Source of the DNA: Chromera velia | Lineage: Eukaryota; Sar; Chromeraceae | Assembly (NCBI GenBank): GCA_018398765.1 | Contig: JAHBMJ010002162.1 | Coordinates: forward strand, 1-64,000 | Direction of reading: 5' to 3' | DNA: 64,000 bases | Shown here: one piece after another, positions 39,223 to 51,207 of the stretch | Layout of the letters: the number at the start of each line of letters is the position of its first letter | Numbering within the stretch: the stretch's first letter is position 1 | Notes under the pieces: model-generated | What the model was told of the DNA's origin: nothing | Seen by the model: only the letters and a program-made list of their open reading frames with translations | The model's database searches: none | Position numbers and translations under genes: made by a program

Positions 39223-42200
39223 AAGGAGAGTGAGGAAAAAGAAGAGAGGCGCTTTCTGCTGTCCTCTCTACGTTCTTTGCGCCTGCTTGATCAAGGCACC
39301 CTTTGTATTTAACTCGACCCTAGCGCATTTACCGTTCATTCATGTCCTCCGCATGTCATGGAAGGACATTTCGTGATTGTGAGTGGAGTTCATCGTCTTC
39401 TTTGTCCTTGTTGGTGCGTGAGTTCGTGTATATGCGTGTGTTCTTTCTCGGAACTCCTGTCGAGTGCAAACGCTCATTCGGTTGCTGGTTCTGCCTGCGT
39501 GCGTCGGACCAGTCGGAAAGAGAAGAGAGGCGACCCTCTCCCAGTTGGTCGTTGCTGTTGAAAGAGAAAGAGGAGGGAGGAAGGAAGGAAACAAAGAAAA
39601 AGGGCGGGCTCTGTAAAGAAGAGAGGAGAGGAGAGGAACGAGGCCCGGGGGGTCTTCGGACGGACGGTGTGCGTTTGTCTGAGGGAGATAGGAAACCGAA
39701 GAAGGGAGAATGGGAAGATAAATCTGGTCCTTCACTAAGGGGTGCGCGCAGGAGAGGGTAGGGCCCGCTTCTGCGTTGACACAACCCATCTGTTCAGTAT
39801 GTAGATGAATGAAAGAATGAATAAGTGGATGGATGAGTGTAATATGCAAGCTGAGTTGATTTCCTCCTCCCTTTTCCTCCATTCCTCCCTGATCTGTAAT
39901 CAGAAAGACCTGCTGAGTGATTCATCTCTCATTCCGTACATTCTGTCCGCAGCTCCTTCTCCTCTCTTTAGCCCTCCGACTTGCTAACTGAGTCGGTGCG
40001 CGTAAAGAAGAGTGGGGGGTGCAAGAGAGAGACGGGAGGATGCCAGGCTCCGCTGATCTGTGCGCGTGTCTGCCTCCTTCCTGTCTGTCATCAAATGGGC
40101 GGGCGGATGGATTCCTTCTGCCTTCCTTCCTGTATTGTCGGACCAATTTATTAATCTCGCGTCTCTACCGTCACTGTGCCGTGGATCTTTCCGTTCTTGC
40201 TTTCTTTCTTTCTTTCTTTCTGTCTTTCTTTCTTTCTTTCTTTCTATTGTTTGTTGCTTTGGTTCAGAACCTAATGGACTGAGTTGACGTTGATTTGGGG
40301 GCAGTGTGCTCAGAAACTAGACTGTACCCTCTTCCATGTGCAGTCAAGGGGGGAAAAGAGTGGAGAGAGAAAAGGTGCAAGGCCAACAATTTGAAATCTG
40401 GGGGGAAGGCCGAGTGAGGGGGAGAGGATGAAGTCTCGATGAGTACCGGTTGTTTTTGGCAGTCTGTTTGCCTGCAGATTCCTTTCTGTCTGGATTTTCT
40501 GGATTTTCTGTCTGCCTCTCCGTCTCTTTCTATCCGCTGTTGCCTCCTCTTTTTCGTCAGTTCAGTTTTTCTGTTTGAAAGGTCGAAGAGGTGCGAAGGC
40601 GTGAAAAAAAGAAAAGGTTTATGTTGTCATTGTTCTTTCGTTTTTTCCCTTCTCATAGTGAATGAATACAATCGTTGGTTTGGCTTTTACAGGCAGGAGA
40701 TGTAGGGAGAGAAGGCGGTTGGTGGAGACTGCCGAGGAGTCATCTTTCATTCTAAAATGTTCATTTGCATCAGAAAGAAAAGAGGCGGAGGTACGTGTGG
40801 AATGGCTTGCTTGCAGACACACGGAGGATGAGGTCAGGCAGGAAGAACGAGAATCCGATGTCGCATGTGCAAGGGAGAGTCACAGAGGAATTGATCGTTT
40901 TTTACCTCCCAACTTGAGTCCCAAGAACGTCCGTTCAAATTCCGTTCATGCACTCTAAATTCTGTTTTTTGGTTGACGCTGTGATTCTTTTTGATGCGAT
41001 TATTCAGCAGTGCCACGTCATGAGCGCTTCCCGAGTTCCTCCTGTTGGAACACTGTAGAGAAGAGAGCGTGGGCGAGTCTGAATGGCCGGATTAGCTTTT
41101 TGTTTTTCACTGTTCGTTCATGTCGTACGGTATACTGGCAGCGCTGAAACACCTTAAGTTCCGCAAATACGTTCTCTGTCCAGTCTTTTTACGTGTTTTT
41201 GTTTTCCCTGCATGTTGCAATTTAAGTAAGTCTACATAAGAAACTTCATGTCAAAGATGTCATAAATGACTATGGGTGCCTCAACTTGAACCTGGAGCTC
41301 AGTTGTAACGTTGTAACGCAAATTACATGTTGTAAAACGTACATTGTGGAACAGAGACAGTGAGTAACATGCAGTGAGATACATAATACATCGTGTCAGG
41401 TACTATAGCAGACACCTAGGCAGATATACTGTTACATGACTATTATTACGAGGACGATGGTGAATATAGCGCATACTATAGAGAACTCAGTGAATGATGT
41501 TCATAATAAAATTTGTGAGCTAATGTTAAATTCTAGTATAAATGACACCACTATATCAAATTTTAGATCAAAATAGGGCATTAAACTTGTTTAGAAGCTT
41601 GTATTATCAAAAAATTAACATACGCCTCTATTGTAAATTATTAAGTAAACTAAAGTAAACTACCATTATAAAGAAGATCAGCACAGCTCATTTGATCTTC
41701 TAAATGATATTAGATGGTGATAGCGATGGCAGATAAGATTCAAGACGAGATTGGTTTTCTCGAACAGTTCGAAGAGGGGGAAGAACAAGCATCCAGCAGA
41801 GAGAACCTTTCTTTTGACATGTTTTTCCCATCAGTCACACGCGCTCTACGGGCTTTTATGACCCTAGAAAACCATTCAGCAGGAGAAGGAGCCTGAGAGG
41901 GTGACCGACGTGGCCTTTAAGAGGGCAAGTTTGTTGTAACGTAGCTTTGGGAGCAGACTGAATATGAAGCTTAGCAATGGGAGTTTGTTCTGTTCATTGT
42001 TTTTTTCTTGTTTTCTTTCTTTTTATCTCCCTTTCCTCTCCTCTTACAGATAAAGACGCGAGCATAATGACCAAACGGTCTCTTCCCAAATTGTCCATCC
42101 ATCCGACCCTTTGAACGCCTTTCTTCGTACATCTGTTCCCATCCTTGCTCTCCCTCTTCACTAGTTTGTTTTGTCTACTCTCAATACTTTGTATTGGTTT

Positions 42201-42237
42201 GACTGTCGCAGCTTTCTACAGTGAGGGACGGCACTTA
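39223..42237. other. Intergenic DNA, no supported gene
   Basis: 39223-41040 is mixed-composition DNA with several overlapping short frames but no motif; the first few hundred bp are the alanine aminotransferase 3' flank. A (CTTT)n microsatellite lies at 40198-40246. 41100-41700 is AT-rich. A 60-codon frame at 41714-41896 has no recognisable domain and I do not call it. Confidence 0.5.
40198..40246. repeat. (CTTT)n microsatellite
   Basis: About 12 tandem ctttctttc units with one ctgt interruption. Confidence 0.9.
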
Positions 42238-42420
42238 GATCGATTAAGCGTCATTCAGGCGCCGGGTTTTAGTTAGCAGATGGCAGCCCTACCCCGATGA
42301 GTGATACAGGTCTGGAAAAGGGACAATACAGCATTGTCCTAAACCCATGCATTGCATGATGGTCTATAGACCGATCAATAATAATGATGATGATGATGAT
42401 GATGATGATGAATCATTGAT
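42238..42420 (-). repeat. Dispersed repeat, inverted copy of 10826-11013
   Basis: The reverse complement matches 10826-11013 with scattered substitutions and ends in a (GAT)n run of about 11 units at 42382-42412. The DNA just beyond, 42541-42582, resembles 4626-4665, so two repeat families lie together here. Confidence 0.7.
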
Positions 42421-43311
42421 GATCATGATGATGAGATAATATTTGGAGACTAACTTTAAGCTAGATTTTGAGAATACATCATATACCAATTCAGGGTCAC
42501 TAGGACTAACTATGACATCGTACATATGGTTTATGTCGGGGTCTTTTTATTCTAAAAATTTAAACACTCACTAGATCGGGGTGTGTCTCTGCTTTAATAG
42601 TACCTGGCTCTCGAACTGGGGTTTGATATTCTCTAATGAACTAGCTAGCTAACGAACCAACTAGCTAACTAACTAACTAACCACTTAGGATACATCAAAT
42701 ACGACCAGCCCGTACCTAGGCCCGTACATGGTTTATGATTAAAATTATGGTCCGGGTGCGCTGCGCAGGGTACACCGAACATGGCCAGCCCCCATGTATG
42801 CTAGGTATGCATGATCGAGTCAGTTTCTAGTGCACGATGATCGCTCTCACTCACTTTGGCGGCGAAATTTGCGCGCAAAGCGCGAGCATTCTGTCTCGAT
42901 ATGCATGGACAAGTCTTATTTAATTGTATGCATGCATTTCTTTTAGTGTCTCTCTGGTCCTTTGTCGGGCCAGTATTGTATGCATGCATGCATGATCGAG
43001 CTATGTGCCTACATGCATGCATACATGTATGCATGCAGTAACGTTGAGTAATTTGGCGTAATATATATATCTATATAGCTAGCGTTACGTACTATGATCT
43101 ACGTCCACATACAAAGGTTCGATCGCAAGAAGGGCGTCTGGCAAGCGAGATCAACTGACGGCTGCACTGCAGTTGCACAATTTCAGCACTGGAAGCATTC
43201 ATCAGTGTGTTTCTTGCTGAGGATGCCTGTAATGCCCCTCCCACATTTGTAGATGGACTTTTCCCCCTTCCTTTTCTGTTTCTCCTTGTGAAGTCATCAC
43301 CTGATCAAGGC
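42421..43311. other. AT-rich intergenic DNA and probable 5' flank
   Basis: Contains ctaact runs (about 42645-42685), a short gcgcgcaaagcgcg palindrome near 42872, and many atgcatgcat words between 42920 and 43040. No coding frame is supported. Confidence 0.5.
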
Positions 43312-44730
43312 ATGGGGTGCCTCACTGAATCCCCTTCCCCATCCAATGCTCCTACAAAGCCGTCCGGCTTTTCATTCTTGGTCTCTGATGAAGGTGATGA
43401 CTCGGCACAAAGCAGCAACAGTGGAGAACGGGACACGGAGACGACAACCGACTCTTCTACTCCCTCCACATCTTCGACCGACTCTGCCTCTACAGCCTCA
43501 CCGTCTACCTCTGGAGAGTCCGACGAAAGCTCATCCCAGCAGAAGACAGAGAGCAGCACAGCGACAGAGGCAGACGGAGAGGAAGCTGCCAGCACGAGCC
43601 TAGAAGAGTTGGAGAAGAGAGTTGAGGAGCAGCAGGCCAAGACAGACGCCGAGGAAGCGAAGAAAGAAGTGGACTCTGCGAAAGCAGAGAAGGCCGATGA
43701 CACGTCCAACCTAGAAGACCTCGAACTTTCTCCCAAGGGGGCACAGGAGTGGACTTTGAAGAGCGTGAGAAAGCAGTTTGAGGACGGAATCGCATCCTCA
43801 TGTGCGAAGTTGAAGGAGGAGGAGGCCGAGGAATTCTCGTTGGAGGATGCGGTGGGAAACGCGACTGAGAGGGCACAGAAAGAAACGCGCTGTCTCTTTG
43901 AAGGCGTCAAAATTTGTTGGGACCACCCACAGGAGGTGAGTAGTGCGTGAGTGAGTGAGTGAGTGAGTGAAGGGGTAGGCGAGCTCATTGGAAAACAATT
44001 GAGTGGGTCCATAGTGTAGACCAAAATTCGCCTTGCAGCTCTGAAAAGGGAAAGCAAAAGACCCCACGCATCAGGTTCTTGCTTGCGGTACATCAAGCAT
44101 GCGTCGGTATTTTTTCGGTGGAATCTTCTGACTTCCCAAATTGCATGTTCTGCCCCCTCTTTTTTGCCTGCTTCGCTCCCTCTCTCCTTCCTCTCTGCCT
44201 GTCTGCCTGACTGATTGAGCAAATGTCCGCTCAACTTCCTCTCACTGTATGCCTCCCCGCCTGCGTGCAGAAACTTCGAAGGTTTGGGTGCATGATAGAC
44301 TTCGCATACGACCCGAAGGACGACTTCAAAGATTTGTATGAGGAGCCGCGGCTCGTCTTTTGGGATGAAGTTTGTCATTGCAATAGACGTCAGTCAACCA
44401 GCCAGCCGGCCAGCTAACCAGCTACCTAGCCCGGTTTTCAGTCAGTCAGTCAGTCGGTCGGTCGGTCGGTCGGTCTGTCAGCTCTTCGGATGCTTGTCCG
44501 TTTCGTTGGTTGTGACGTCAGACAACTAGTGACACGGTCTGCTTTTTATTTTTCTACCAGCACACAAATAGGTCAAGAACGAGATCCAGGGTCAAACACA
44601 GCAGTGCAAGTCCGAGAAACAACCAAGTGCTGAGATAGACGGGAAAAGAGGGCAATTTGCGCTTGGGCGAATCTGGTAGCGAACTCGCCTTCCCTCTCTG
44701 TTCTGTTCTGATGTTTTGGGAGTTTGTCGA

Positions 44731-44770
<40 letters not shown>

Positions 44771-44788
44771 TTTCGTGTGCGTGTGCGT

Positions 44789-44838
<50 letters not shown>

Positions 44839-44914
44839 CTCTGTGTGTGTGCCTCTGTGTGTGTGCCTCTGTGTGTGTGCCTCTGTGTGTGTGCCTCTGT
44901 GTGTGTGTGTGCCT

Positions 44915-44950
<36 letters not shown>

Positions 44951-46028
44951 CTCCGTGTGTGTGCCTGTGTGTGTGTGTGTGTGCTTGTGTGTCTATATGT
45001 GTGGCGGCGTGCTTACTAGAGCTTCGCGGTTTTCTGGTTCTTTTTCTCGTGTGTCAACTTTGCCTTTTTCTCTTCAGCTTGTCTTTCTGTTTATTTGCCC
45101 TGAATCGTACAGAGGCCCTCACTTTACACATCTATTTGAAAATGTTCGTGCGCACCTCTTTTCTGTTTTCTGCATGTTTTCATTTTTTGCAGCTGTCGAG
45201 GTCCCGCCGTGGCTGCAGACGGTGATGCCGGGTCTCCAGAGCCTCCTGGTGAAGTTCTGGAGACCGTATGAGTGCGTGAAGTACCTGCCCAACGTGGAGG
45301 AGATCCCGGGATACGTGAGTCTGTCCGTCCGTCCTTCAGTCTGTGCTTTTTTGCCAAGCCATACAGCTTTTCTTGCAAAGATTCACATAATCGAACACAC
45401 ACTCGCGCACACACACTCACGCATATATTGCAACTGTCTCTCCCGTTTCTTTCTCGCCTGCCTTCCTGTCTTCGTCTTCCTCTATGTCTTGATTTGTGTA
45501 TCCTCCGGCCAATTTCTTCTCTTTTTTTTTTGCCGGCGTGCCTGCCTGTCTAGTTTTCTCTGTTTTTTTCTATCGGTACGTCTCTCATGAAAAAGAAAAA
45601 ACATGGAGTCTTTGTCTGTCTGTCTGCCTGTTTGCCTGGTCTCTTCGTTGATGGGACCCCTTTTGTGCATGTCCGCACATCCGCAGAAGGGACAGGGAAC
45701 GTTGCCTGTGAACATCGGGAAGTGCCGTGTGTCGGTGCTCTTCATTTTCAGTATGCTTCTGCTGCTGGTCGTTCTGGGTATCGTGGTGCGCTGTATTTTC
45801 TGGCTCCGAGAGAGGTGGGTCCAGGGCGGTTTGCGCTTTCCCTGGGCCCGCACAACCAAGACAATGGAGGAGGGCGTCCAAGGAGAGGATCAGTTGCTTG
45901 AGGGCGAAGAGGGACAGCAAGGGGAGAATGGGGAGAAGAAGGGGGAGGAGGCTGACGAATACGAAACATTCGCAGTCAGCTCAGATGTGTTTATGGATGT
46001 CGACGATGACTATACAAAAACAATATAG
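43312..46028 (+). CDS. Unrecognised acidic protein with one C-terminal membrane segment
   Basis: Four exons, 43312-43935, 44271-44388, 45193-45314 and 45687-46028, total 1,206 nt (401 aa) and phases agree. The first in-frame ATG gives MGCLTESPSP, an N-myristoylation-like MGC start, but an upstream exon cannot be excluded. Residues about 20-100 are Ser/Thr/Glu/Asp-rich, 100-140 form a charged probable coiled coil (LEELEKRVEEQQAKTDAEEA), and about 140-285 look globular with several Cys and Trp (RCLFEGVKICWDHPQE, VPPWLQTVMPGL, LVKFWRPYECVKYLP). One hydrophobic helix follows (VSVLFIFSMLLLLVVLGIVV, about 300-320), then an acidic Gly/Glu tail. No family is recognised. It is convergent with the minus-strand membrane protein downstream. 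Exon 2's donor (gtcagt after 44388) was chosen because it restores phase. Confidence 0.6.
44734..44998. repeat. (CT)n, (GT)n and 14-bp minisatellite in an intron
   Basis: A CT run, then a GT run, then tandem copies of a unit reading gtgtgtgtgcctct, within intron 2 of the gene at 43312. Frames across it are low complexity. Confidence 0.9.
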
Positions 46029-46997
46029 ACGGATCGCGGCGGCCTGGATGATGTCGAATCATCTGCGTTTCTCTAGGCATTTCTGCAAGTCCAAAGGCGC
46101 TCAGTCGAGATACGTACAGGGACACACCTGCCACTTAAGTGCATGTGCAGCGGAAATATTGTATTCAGTTCTAAAGCTCTACCAGAAGCTATCGTGGAAA
46201 GGGAATTCTTCAGGAATCAGGAAGCTCGAAGTTTCGAACTGTTCATCATAATGTTACTACTGTATATATCTCCGAGCCTTTTTCCCTAGTTTTTTCATGT
46301 ACTTAGTCAGAAGTTAGTCTAGAAGCTTTTTCAGCAGCCTGAAAAGTTGAACTTGCATTATCTACAGTAACATGTATAGAATGGTGACTTCAGTGTTTCA
46401 AATGTTTTTAAATTATACCTGGTTTTAAGCCTCATTGCACTTCATTGGTTTAACATTTTTCCCTAAGCGTTTCGGTTCTCGCGCGAAACTCTAGCGCGAA
46501 TCTAGCTTTTCTGACAGTATTCGTCTATATCACTGACAGTCTCTTATATCACTTCTAACTAGAGTTTTAGAGCAAAACACTTAAAAATCTAGTGTATAAT
46601 CTCTCTTAAACTTGATTTATAAATGCACAATAATGAGTATTATGCTCGGTACTATAGGCTAGGTATTATGCCTAGTATTATACTAGGTACAGCTAAGTAT
46701 GATAATATATGACTGTTACTACTAACTTACTAGTTTATAGTTTAATAAGTGTCAATACGAATATATCAAATGTTTCAACAATTTCTGGTAGATTTGCTAT
46801 TGCATTTGGGGTCATCCAAATATTCATTTGCGACCTGATGGGTTGCAGACCCCCCCTCCCGCCTTCGCGGTACACTGTGTCCGACACTAGGTCCGACATT
46901 GAATTGGAAACACACATCAGCACAAGGGATGAAATTGAATTAAGGCTTTCCGGTTGAAGTGCGAGAACGGGGACCTTCGAAAACGAATGAATTTGAA
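46029..46997. other. AT-rich DNA between convergent genes
   Basis: Includes both 3' flanks. Short direct repeats around tatgcctagtatta and actaggta occur at about 46640-46700. No gene is supported. Confidence 0.5.
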
Positions 46998-48812
46998 TCA
47001 GAAGCCTCCACCTGCCCATTTCTGTAGCTTTCCGTGAAGAGGCCAGTGCACGGTCCAAAAGCAGAATGAGAAAAGAACGCAAGCAAGGAAGACAACAGTC
47101 TCAACACGCAACCACCAAACCCTATAGAAACTCAACTTTTCAGACGGAGCACCCAAGAGAAGGGCCACGCTCCTGTGCGGTCTCTCTGTCAATCTGCACT
47201 GCCTGCCGACCGCCATTCCGATACAAACCAACAACACCAAAAGCGCGCAGATGCAAGCGCACGCTGTGACGATCGGCCAGGTCATGACTACCGACAGTCC
47301 GAATGCCGCTTCCCCCTCCCCCTGTTCCCCTTCAGGCTGCACTAGCAGCACAGAATGAAGGTCCACTGCCTCCAGTTTCATCACTGCAGAGCCCACTGCA
47401 TGATCTCTCGAAGAGATCTCTGAAGAGAACGATTGGACACTTGCTGCAGTGTCTGTTGTTGAATGTGGGCACAGGGTGGAGGAGCAAAAGACTGCCCAAA
47501 CAAAAACAAGGAGAAAATTTTTCAAGCATTCAAGAAGAAGGTCCCCCACAAACAGCCTCGTCTCACGACGGAACCCGCAACACCCTGAGGCCCCAACCCC
47601 TTCCCCAACAGGCTCCTGCCGGTACGCCCACGACCGCCCCACACGGATTGCAAAGACAAGAATATCAAACACCAAAACGAAAGCAAAAAGAAACAAAGCC
47701 CACTTTACATCACCACTCCAACTGTTGCGGCCTGCCCCCTCTTCATCTTCGACGTCCCCCACACACTTTCTCACTGTAAGGATTCCAACCAACACACCCC
47801 ACCCTACCCAGTGGGCTAAGCACTCTCCAAACCGCAGCCACAAAAGCTTCCTTTTGGCATCCCCAGTCTCACCAGCAGACATGCCGTCTCCAAGGAGGGG
47901 TTCAGTCACCCCCCTCCGTGTGAAGAGCCACTGAAGGGAGGACCAGAGACTGGAAGAAGAGGAGGCTGACGAAGCGGCAGCCCCGGCAGCCGCAGGGAAA
48001 AGGGGGTACAGAAGGAGAGATGCAACAAGCAACACAGAAGCAAGACCAACCGCCAGGGCTGTGGTAACTAACTGAGAAGCGGATGAGGAAAAGACTATCT
48101 GGGATAGGGATTTTTCTTCGTTTGCTCTCTCACCCTCTTCCTTCGCCATCTTTTTCTCCTTTTCTGCCTCTTCTTCGCTTTCTTCGGATTCTTTCTCTGC
48201 CTCCTCTGCAGTCTGAGGCTCGGCTTCTGTTCCAGACCCTGCTTCCTTATCCGTTTCTTCCCCCACCTTCCCCCCTTGGGAACCCCCCGCCGTCTCTCCT
48301 CCCTCTGCCCCTGCCGTCTCCCCTGTTGTTGCTCCAGCCGTCTCCCCGCCCACTTCCGCCCCCGCTGTCCCACCGGCAGCTTCCGCACCTGCCCCTGCCA
48401 CCTCGGTTCCCACCGCCCCCGCCACTGCCTCATCAGCCACAGCACCCGCGGCAACTGCCCCCGCGACCTCTGGCATCAACGCCACAAAAGCAGCAGCCGC
48501 CGCTACAGCTGCTGCCGTCTCCGCCGTGTCCTCGACCCAGTGCGAGTCGGAAGAATCTCCTACAGTGCTTGGCGCACTGTTACCCTTCAAAGCAGCTGCT
48601 CTTTGCCTGAGTGAAATTGCACGCTCGTGCAGCTGCTGCGCATGCGTCGCACGTGCAGACGCATCTGTTCGATCTCGCACAGAAACGCTTAAGTGCCTCA
48701 GCCCAGTCAGGAGATCTTTGCGATACGCTTGGAGGAAAATGAAGTTACCGACAACAAGAATTACAGCGGCTGCACACAGGAGCACGACCCGCATGGGAGT
48801 AGAGATCCCCAT
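46998..48812 (-). CDS. Unrecognised multi-pass membrane protein
   Basis: Single-exon frame of 604 codons from ATG 48812. Hydrophobic segments: about 8-28, which could be a signal anchor; an Ala-rich stretch 98-135; 248-275; 333-347; 371-391; 430-444; 505-535; and 568-590. Between 140 and 235 lies a soluble Gly/Ala/Thr/Glu-rich region with repeated GETAG units that becomes strongly acidic (EKESEESEEEAEKEKK). A Cys pair (SGCCGF, about 410) sits in the loop before the later helices. I recognise no transporter or enzyme signature; the location is some membrane but which one cannot be told. The absence of introns is unusual beside its neighbours. Codon-like composition and uninterrupted length argue that it is real. 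Confidence 0.65.
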   Translation of the reverse strand: MGISTPMRVVLLCAAAVILVVGNFIFLQAYRKDLLTGLRHLSVSVRDRTDASARATHAQQLHERAISLRQRAAALKGNSAPSTVGDSSDSHWVEDTAETAAAVAAAAAFVALMPEVAGAVAAGAVADEAVAGAVGTEVAGAGAEAAGGTAGAEVGGETAGATTGETAGAEGGETAGGSQGGKVGEETDKEAGSGTEAEPQTAEEAEKESEESEEEAEKEKKMAKEEGERANEEKSLSQIVFSSSASQLVTTALAVGLASVLLVASLLLYPLFPAAAGAAASSASSSSSLWSSLQWLFTRRGVTEPLLGDGMSAGETGDAKRKLLWLRFGECLAHWVGWGVLVGILTVRKCVGDVEDEEGAGRNSWSGDVKWALFLFAFVLVFDILVFAIRVGRSWAYRQEPVGEGVGASGCCGFRRETRLFVGDLLLECLKNFLLVFVWAVFCSSTLCPHSTTDTAASVQSFSSEISSRDHAVGSAVMKLEAVDLHSVLLVQPEGEQGEGEAAFGLSVVMTWPIVTACACICALLVLLVCIGMAVGRQCRLTERPHRSVALLLGAPSEKLSFYRVWWLRVETVVFLACVLFSFCFWTVHWPLHGKLQKWAGGGF

Positions 48813-49635
48813 ACTTGCCGTCTTGCCTTTCTTCTTTCAGCGAAACGTAAAGCAGCTGGACGAATAGGCACGAGACTAAATGAAAGGGTCCGGGGTGCAC
48901 GGGACCGACGTCAGAGGCTAATGTCAGCAAGCTCAACAGTGAGCACTTTCGCGCATACGTCTTTGAAAGGCTAGGCTATCGCAAGCAGCGGGTGTAAAGA
49001 TGGCGTGAAGATCGAAGCGTTCTCATGCAGAGCATGGCGGAGAGAGTCTGTCATTGTCTGTCAGACGTTGGAGACGGTATAGGCGTCAGCATGCCGTCGA
49101 CACAATCCGTAGACGGACAGCTATATATAGCCGCCGGCCGCGGCTTCGGGCGCCGGTTGCATCCCCCGCGGCGGCGGCGCGCAGCTGTTATTTTTTTTAA
49201 ATAGTGCACCCTTCGCCGCCCCCCCGTCCTGCCAATACTCATAAAAACGATTAGAATGTCCTAACGTTTTTAAAAACGAACAAAGTGCCTCTTTTTTGCG
49301 CCAAAATTTTTTTGCCAAGTTTTTTTTTTAGGGGGGGGAGGGGGTAGCCGGGAGTAGCTAGGGGGGGGCTCTTTAGTACACATGTTTTCATTGTTTTTGA
49401 TAATGTATTAAAGTTTATGAATGATAGTGAATGATTCACCATATGACCATAACTTACGGGGATTTACAGACATATATAGATAAGGTTAAACTAACTTAAG
49501 CTAGCTTGGGTTGTCAGCTTGAGAAGTTGCTCTGCAGCGTAAATATGAGGAAACTTCCGCTCACGGCATGTTTTAGACGTCGGGGCTTGGGGGTCACCTT
49601 TCATGGCCAAACGGGGTTGTTAGGGGTCGTTCCAA
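48813..49635. other. Intergenic DNA upstream of the copia element
   Basis: Probable 5' flank of the minus-strand membrane gene (48813-49100), then a GC-rich patch around 49130-49180 (gccgccggccgcggcttcgg) and a G-rich run at 49333-49365. No gene is supported. Confidence 0.45.
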
Positions 49636-49901
49636 TATAAGATATGGGACACGCGTGGGGGGCCTAGGGCCGAAGGCGCCGGGCGGGCTGCGCGCCGCTC
49701 GATTAAGCTGCACACATGCATGTATGGTCTCTTCGAATGTGAATGCACATGAATTCATACATGTCTTTACACGAACGATTATTATGAGGAAATGGCAAGA
49801 TCTTTTTTAATAGCCGATCTTCGTAGCCAATAAACATGAACTCAGACTTACTGAGAGTAGTGACTAAAGTAGACGGCATTCACACTAGTCTACTTTTAAC
49901 A
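49636..49901 (+). repeat. 5' LTR of the copia element
   Basis: A 266-bp repeat with a GC-rich core (gaaggcgccgggcgggctgc). It differs from the 3' LTR at about 31 positions, of which I count 30 transitions and one transversion, with no indels. Confidence 0.9.
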
Positions 49902-49930
49902 ATTGGTGATTCCGGCGAGGAATCGAGAGG

Positions 49931-51207
49931 ATGTCGATCTCAATCCATCTCGGTTCTTCTTCTTCTTCCTCCAGTGGTGGAGTAGTGAAACTCGAGCAGT
50001 TGGTGAGCGGGGAAGCTGTATCTGTTACCCCTGTCATAGACTTAGAGAAGGCCTAGAAGAAGGAAGAAGAATTGTTTTCCTCCCTCGTGTGGTTCAATCC
50101 TCATGAGAAGAATGAGCACACTGTGAAGCTGTTTGGAGAGGAACTTCAAGGCTGGCAAGGCGTGGGCATGAAGCTCACTTTCAGACAAGGTCAACTAGAT
50201 TGGATTGCTGAGATTCCTAAGGACTCTCAGGGCAACTATAAGGCAAACTTCCGGCTGTGGTCGAATAACCACGTAAGGAAGGCACAGACTTTCTTCTCCC
50301 CCGTCATCTACCCCCTTCATTGGATGTGGAAGCAGCAATGGTATGCCGGCCTCCTTTATGCTACCGAGAAATCGGGTTTCTTGGAGATGCAACGTAACCT
50401 TCAAAAGTTGACACGTTGGTAACAGCAGGTGTTAAGGGTCCCGATCTTTTCATCCATCTGCGCAGGATGTACCTCGTTCCAGAGGTAAATCACAAGGAGT
50501 CCATGAAGAAGAAGTTCAAGGGGTTGAAGAGAGGGGGTGCATCCAATCTTTTCAAAGCGATGCAGGTGTACCAGAGAGTGCTGACAGAGGTGAACAACGC
50601 CCAGTAGCACTATTTCCCGGATAAGGAGCAGTGTACAAGCACCTTCCGACAGATTGCCACGTCAGAGGAGTGGGACAAGATCTATCATCGCATCGCAGAG
50701 AAGATGCTCAACGCAGATGAAGGTGCCGACCTCAATAAAATGAAGTTCATCGACATCCGGAAGCAGGCCATCATCCTGACCAACTCCTAGGCAGCCACGC
50801 AGGGAGGCTCCTCTGCCTCTAAGCCTAGCTCTAAGCCTTCTTCCTCCTCTGCCCATGCAGGGCGGTCCTCAGAGAAGCAAAGGGGTTGGAAGAAGGCCTT
50901 GGCCAGGGGAAAGTCACCCAAGAGACGAGAGCTCGACTCTCAGAGCGCTCAGTCAGAGAGGGGTGACAGGTCCGACTCGAAGTCCCAGAGAAAGTATGGC
51001 AGGAACCCCTGGTGTGGGGGAAAGTGGCACGAACGGATGAAGGACTGCACGGCACTCGGAGTACACTGTGATAAGTGCAACTAGAAGGGGCATCTGCCAT
51101 TCATGTGCAGAAACCTAAAGAAAGGAAGACTTGAGAAGGCGGGCAACGTGGCTATGAAGAGAAGAGAGAGGGCTCAGTCCTCTGATTCCGATTCATGGGG
51201 TTTTTAA
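49931..51207 (+). pseudogene. gag: copia gag-like region
   Basis: Starts at ATG 49931. The first frame is open to about 50410 except TAG at 50054-50056; then a one-base frame step leads into a second frame that runs to TAA 51205-51207 with TAGs at 50605, 50788 and 51082. The N-terminal 150 codons contain LFGEELQGWQGVGMKL; the tail is Ser/Lys/Arg-rich. A CCHC zinc knuckle (C-x2-C-x4-H-x4-C, CDKCN...KGHLPFMC) lies at about 51073-51115, with one TAG inside it. The knuckle binds the element's RNA in gag proteins generally. Similarity continues smoothly across every TAG. The heptamer GGGTTTT sits at 51198-51204, directly before the closing TAA. Confidence 0.8.

Noticed and set aside
44657-45590. 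Long Cys/Val-rich frames
   Set aside because: They run through CT/GT microsatellites and the 14-bp minisatellite; only the exon at 45193-45314 is likely coding.
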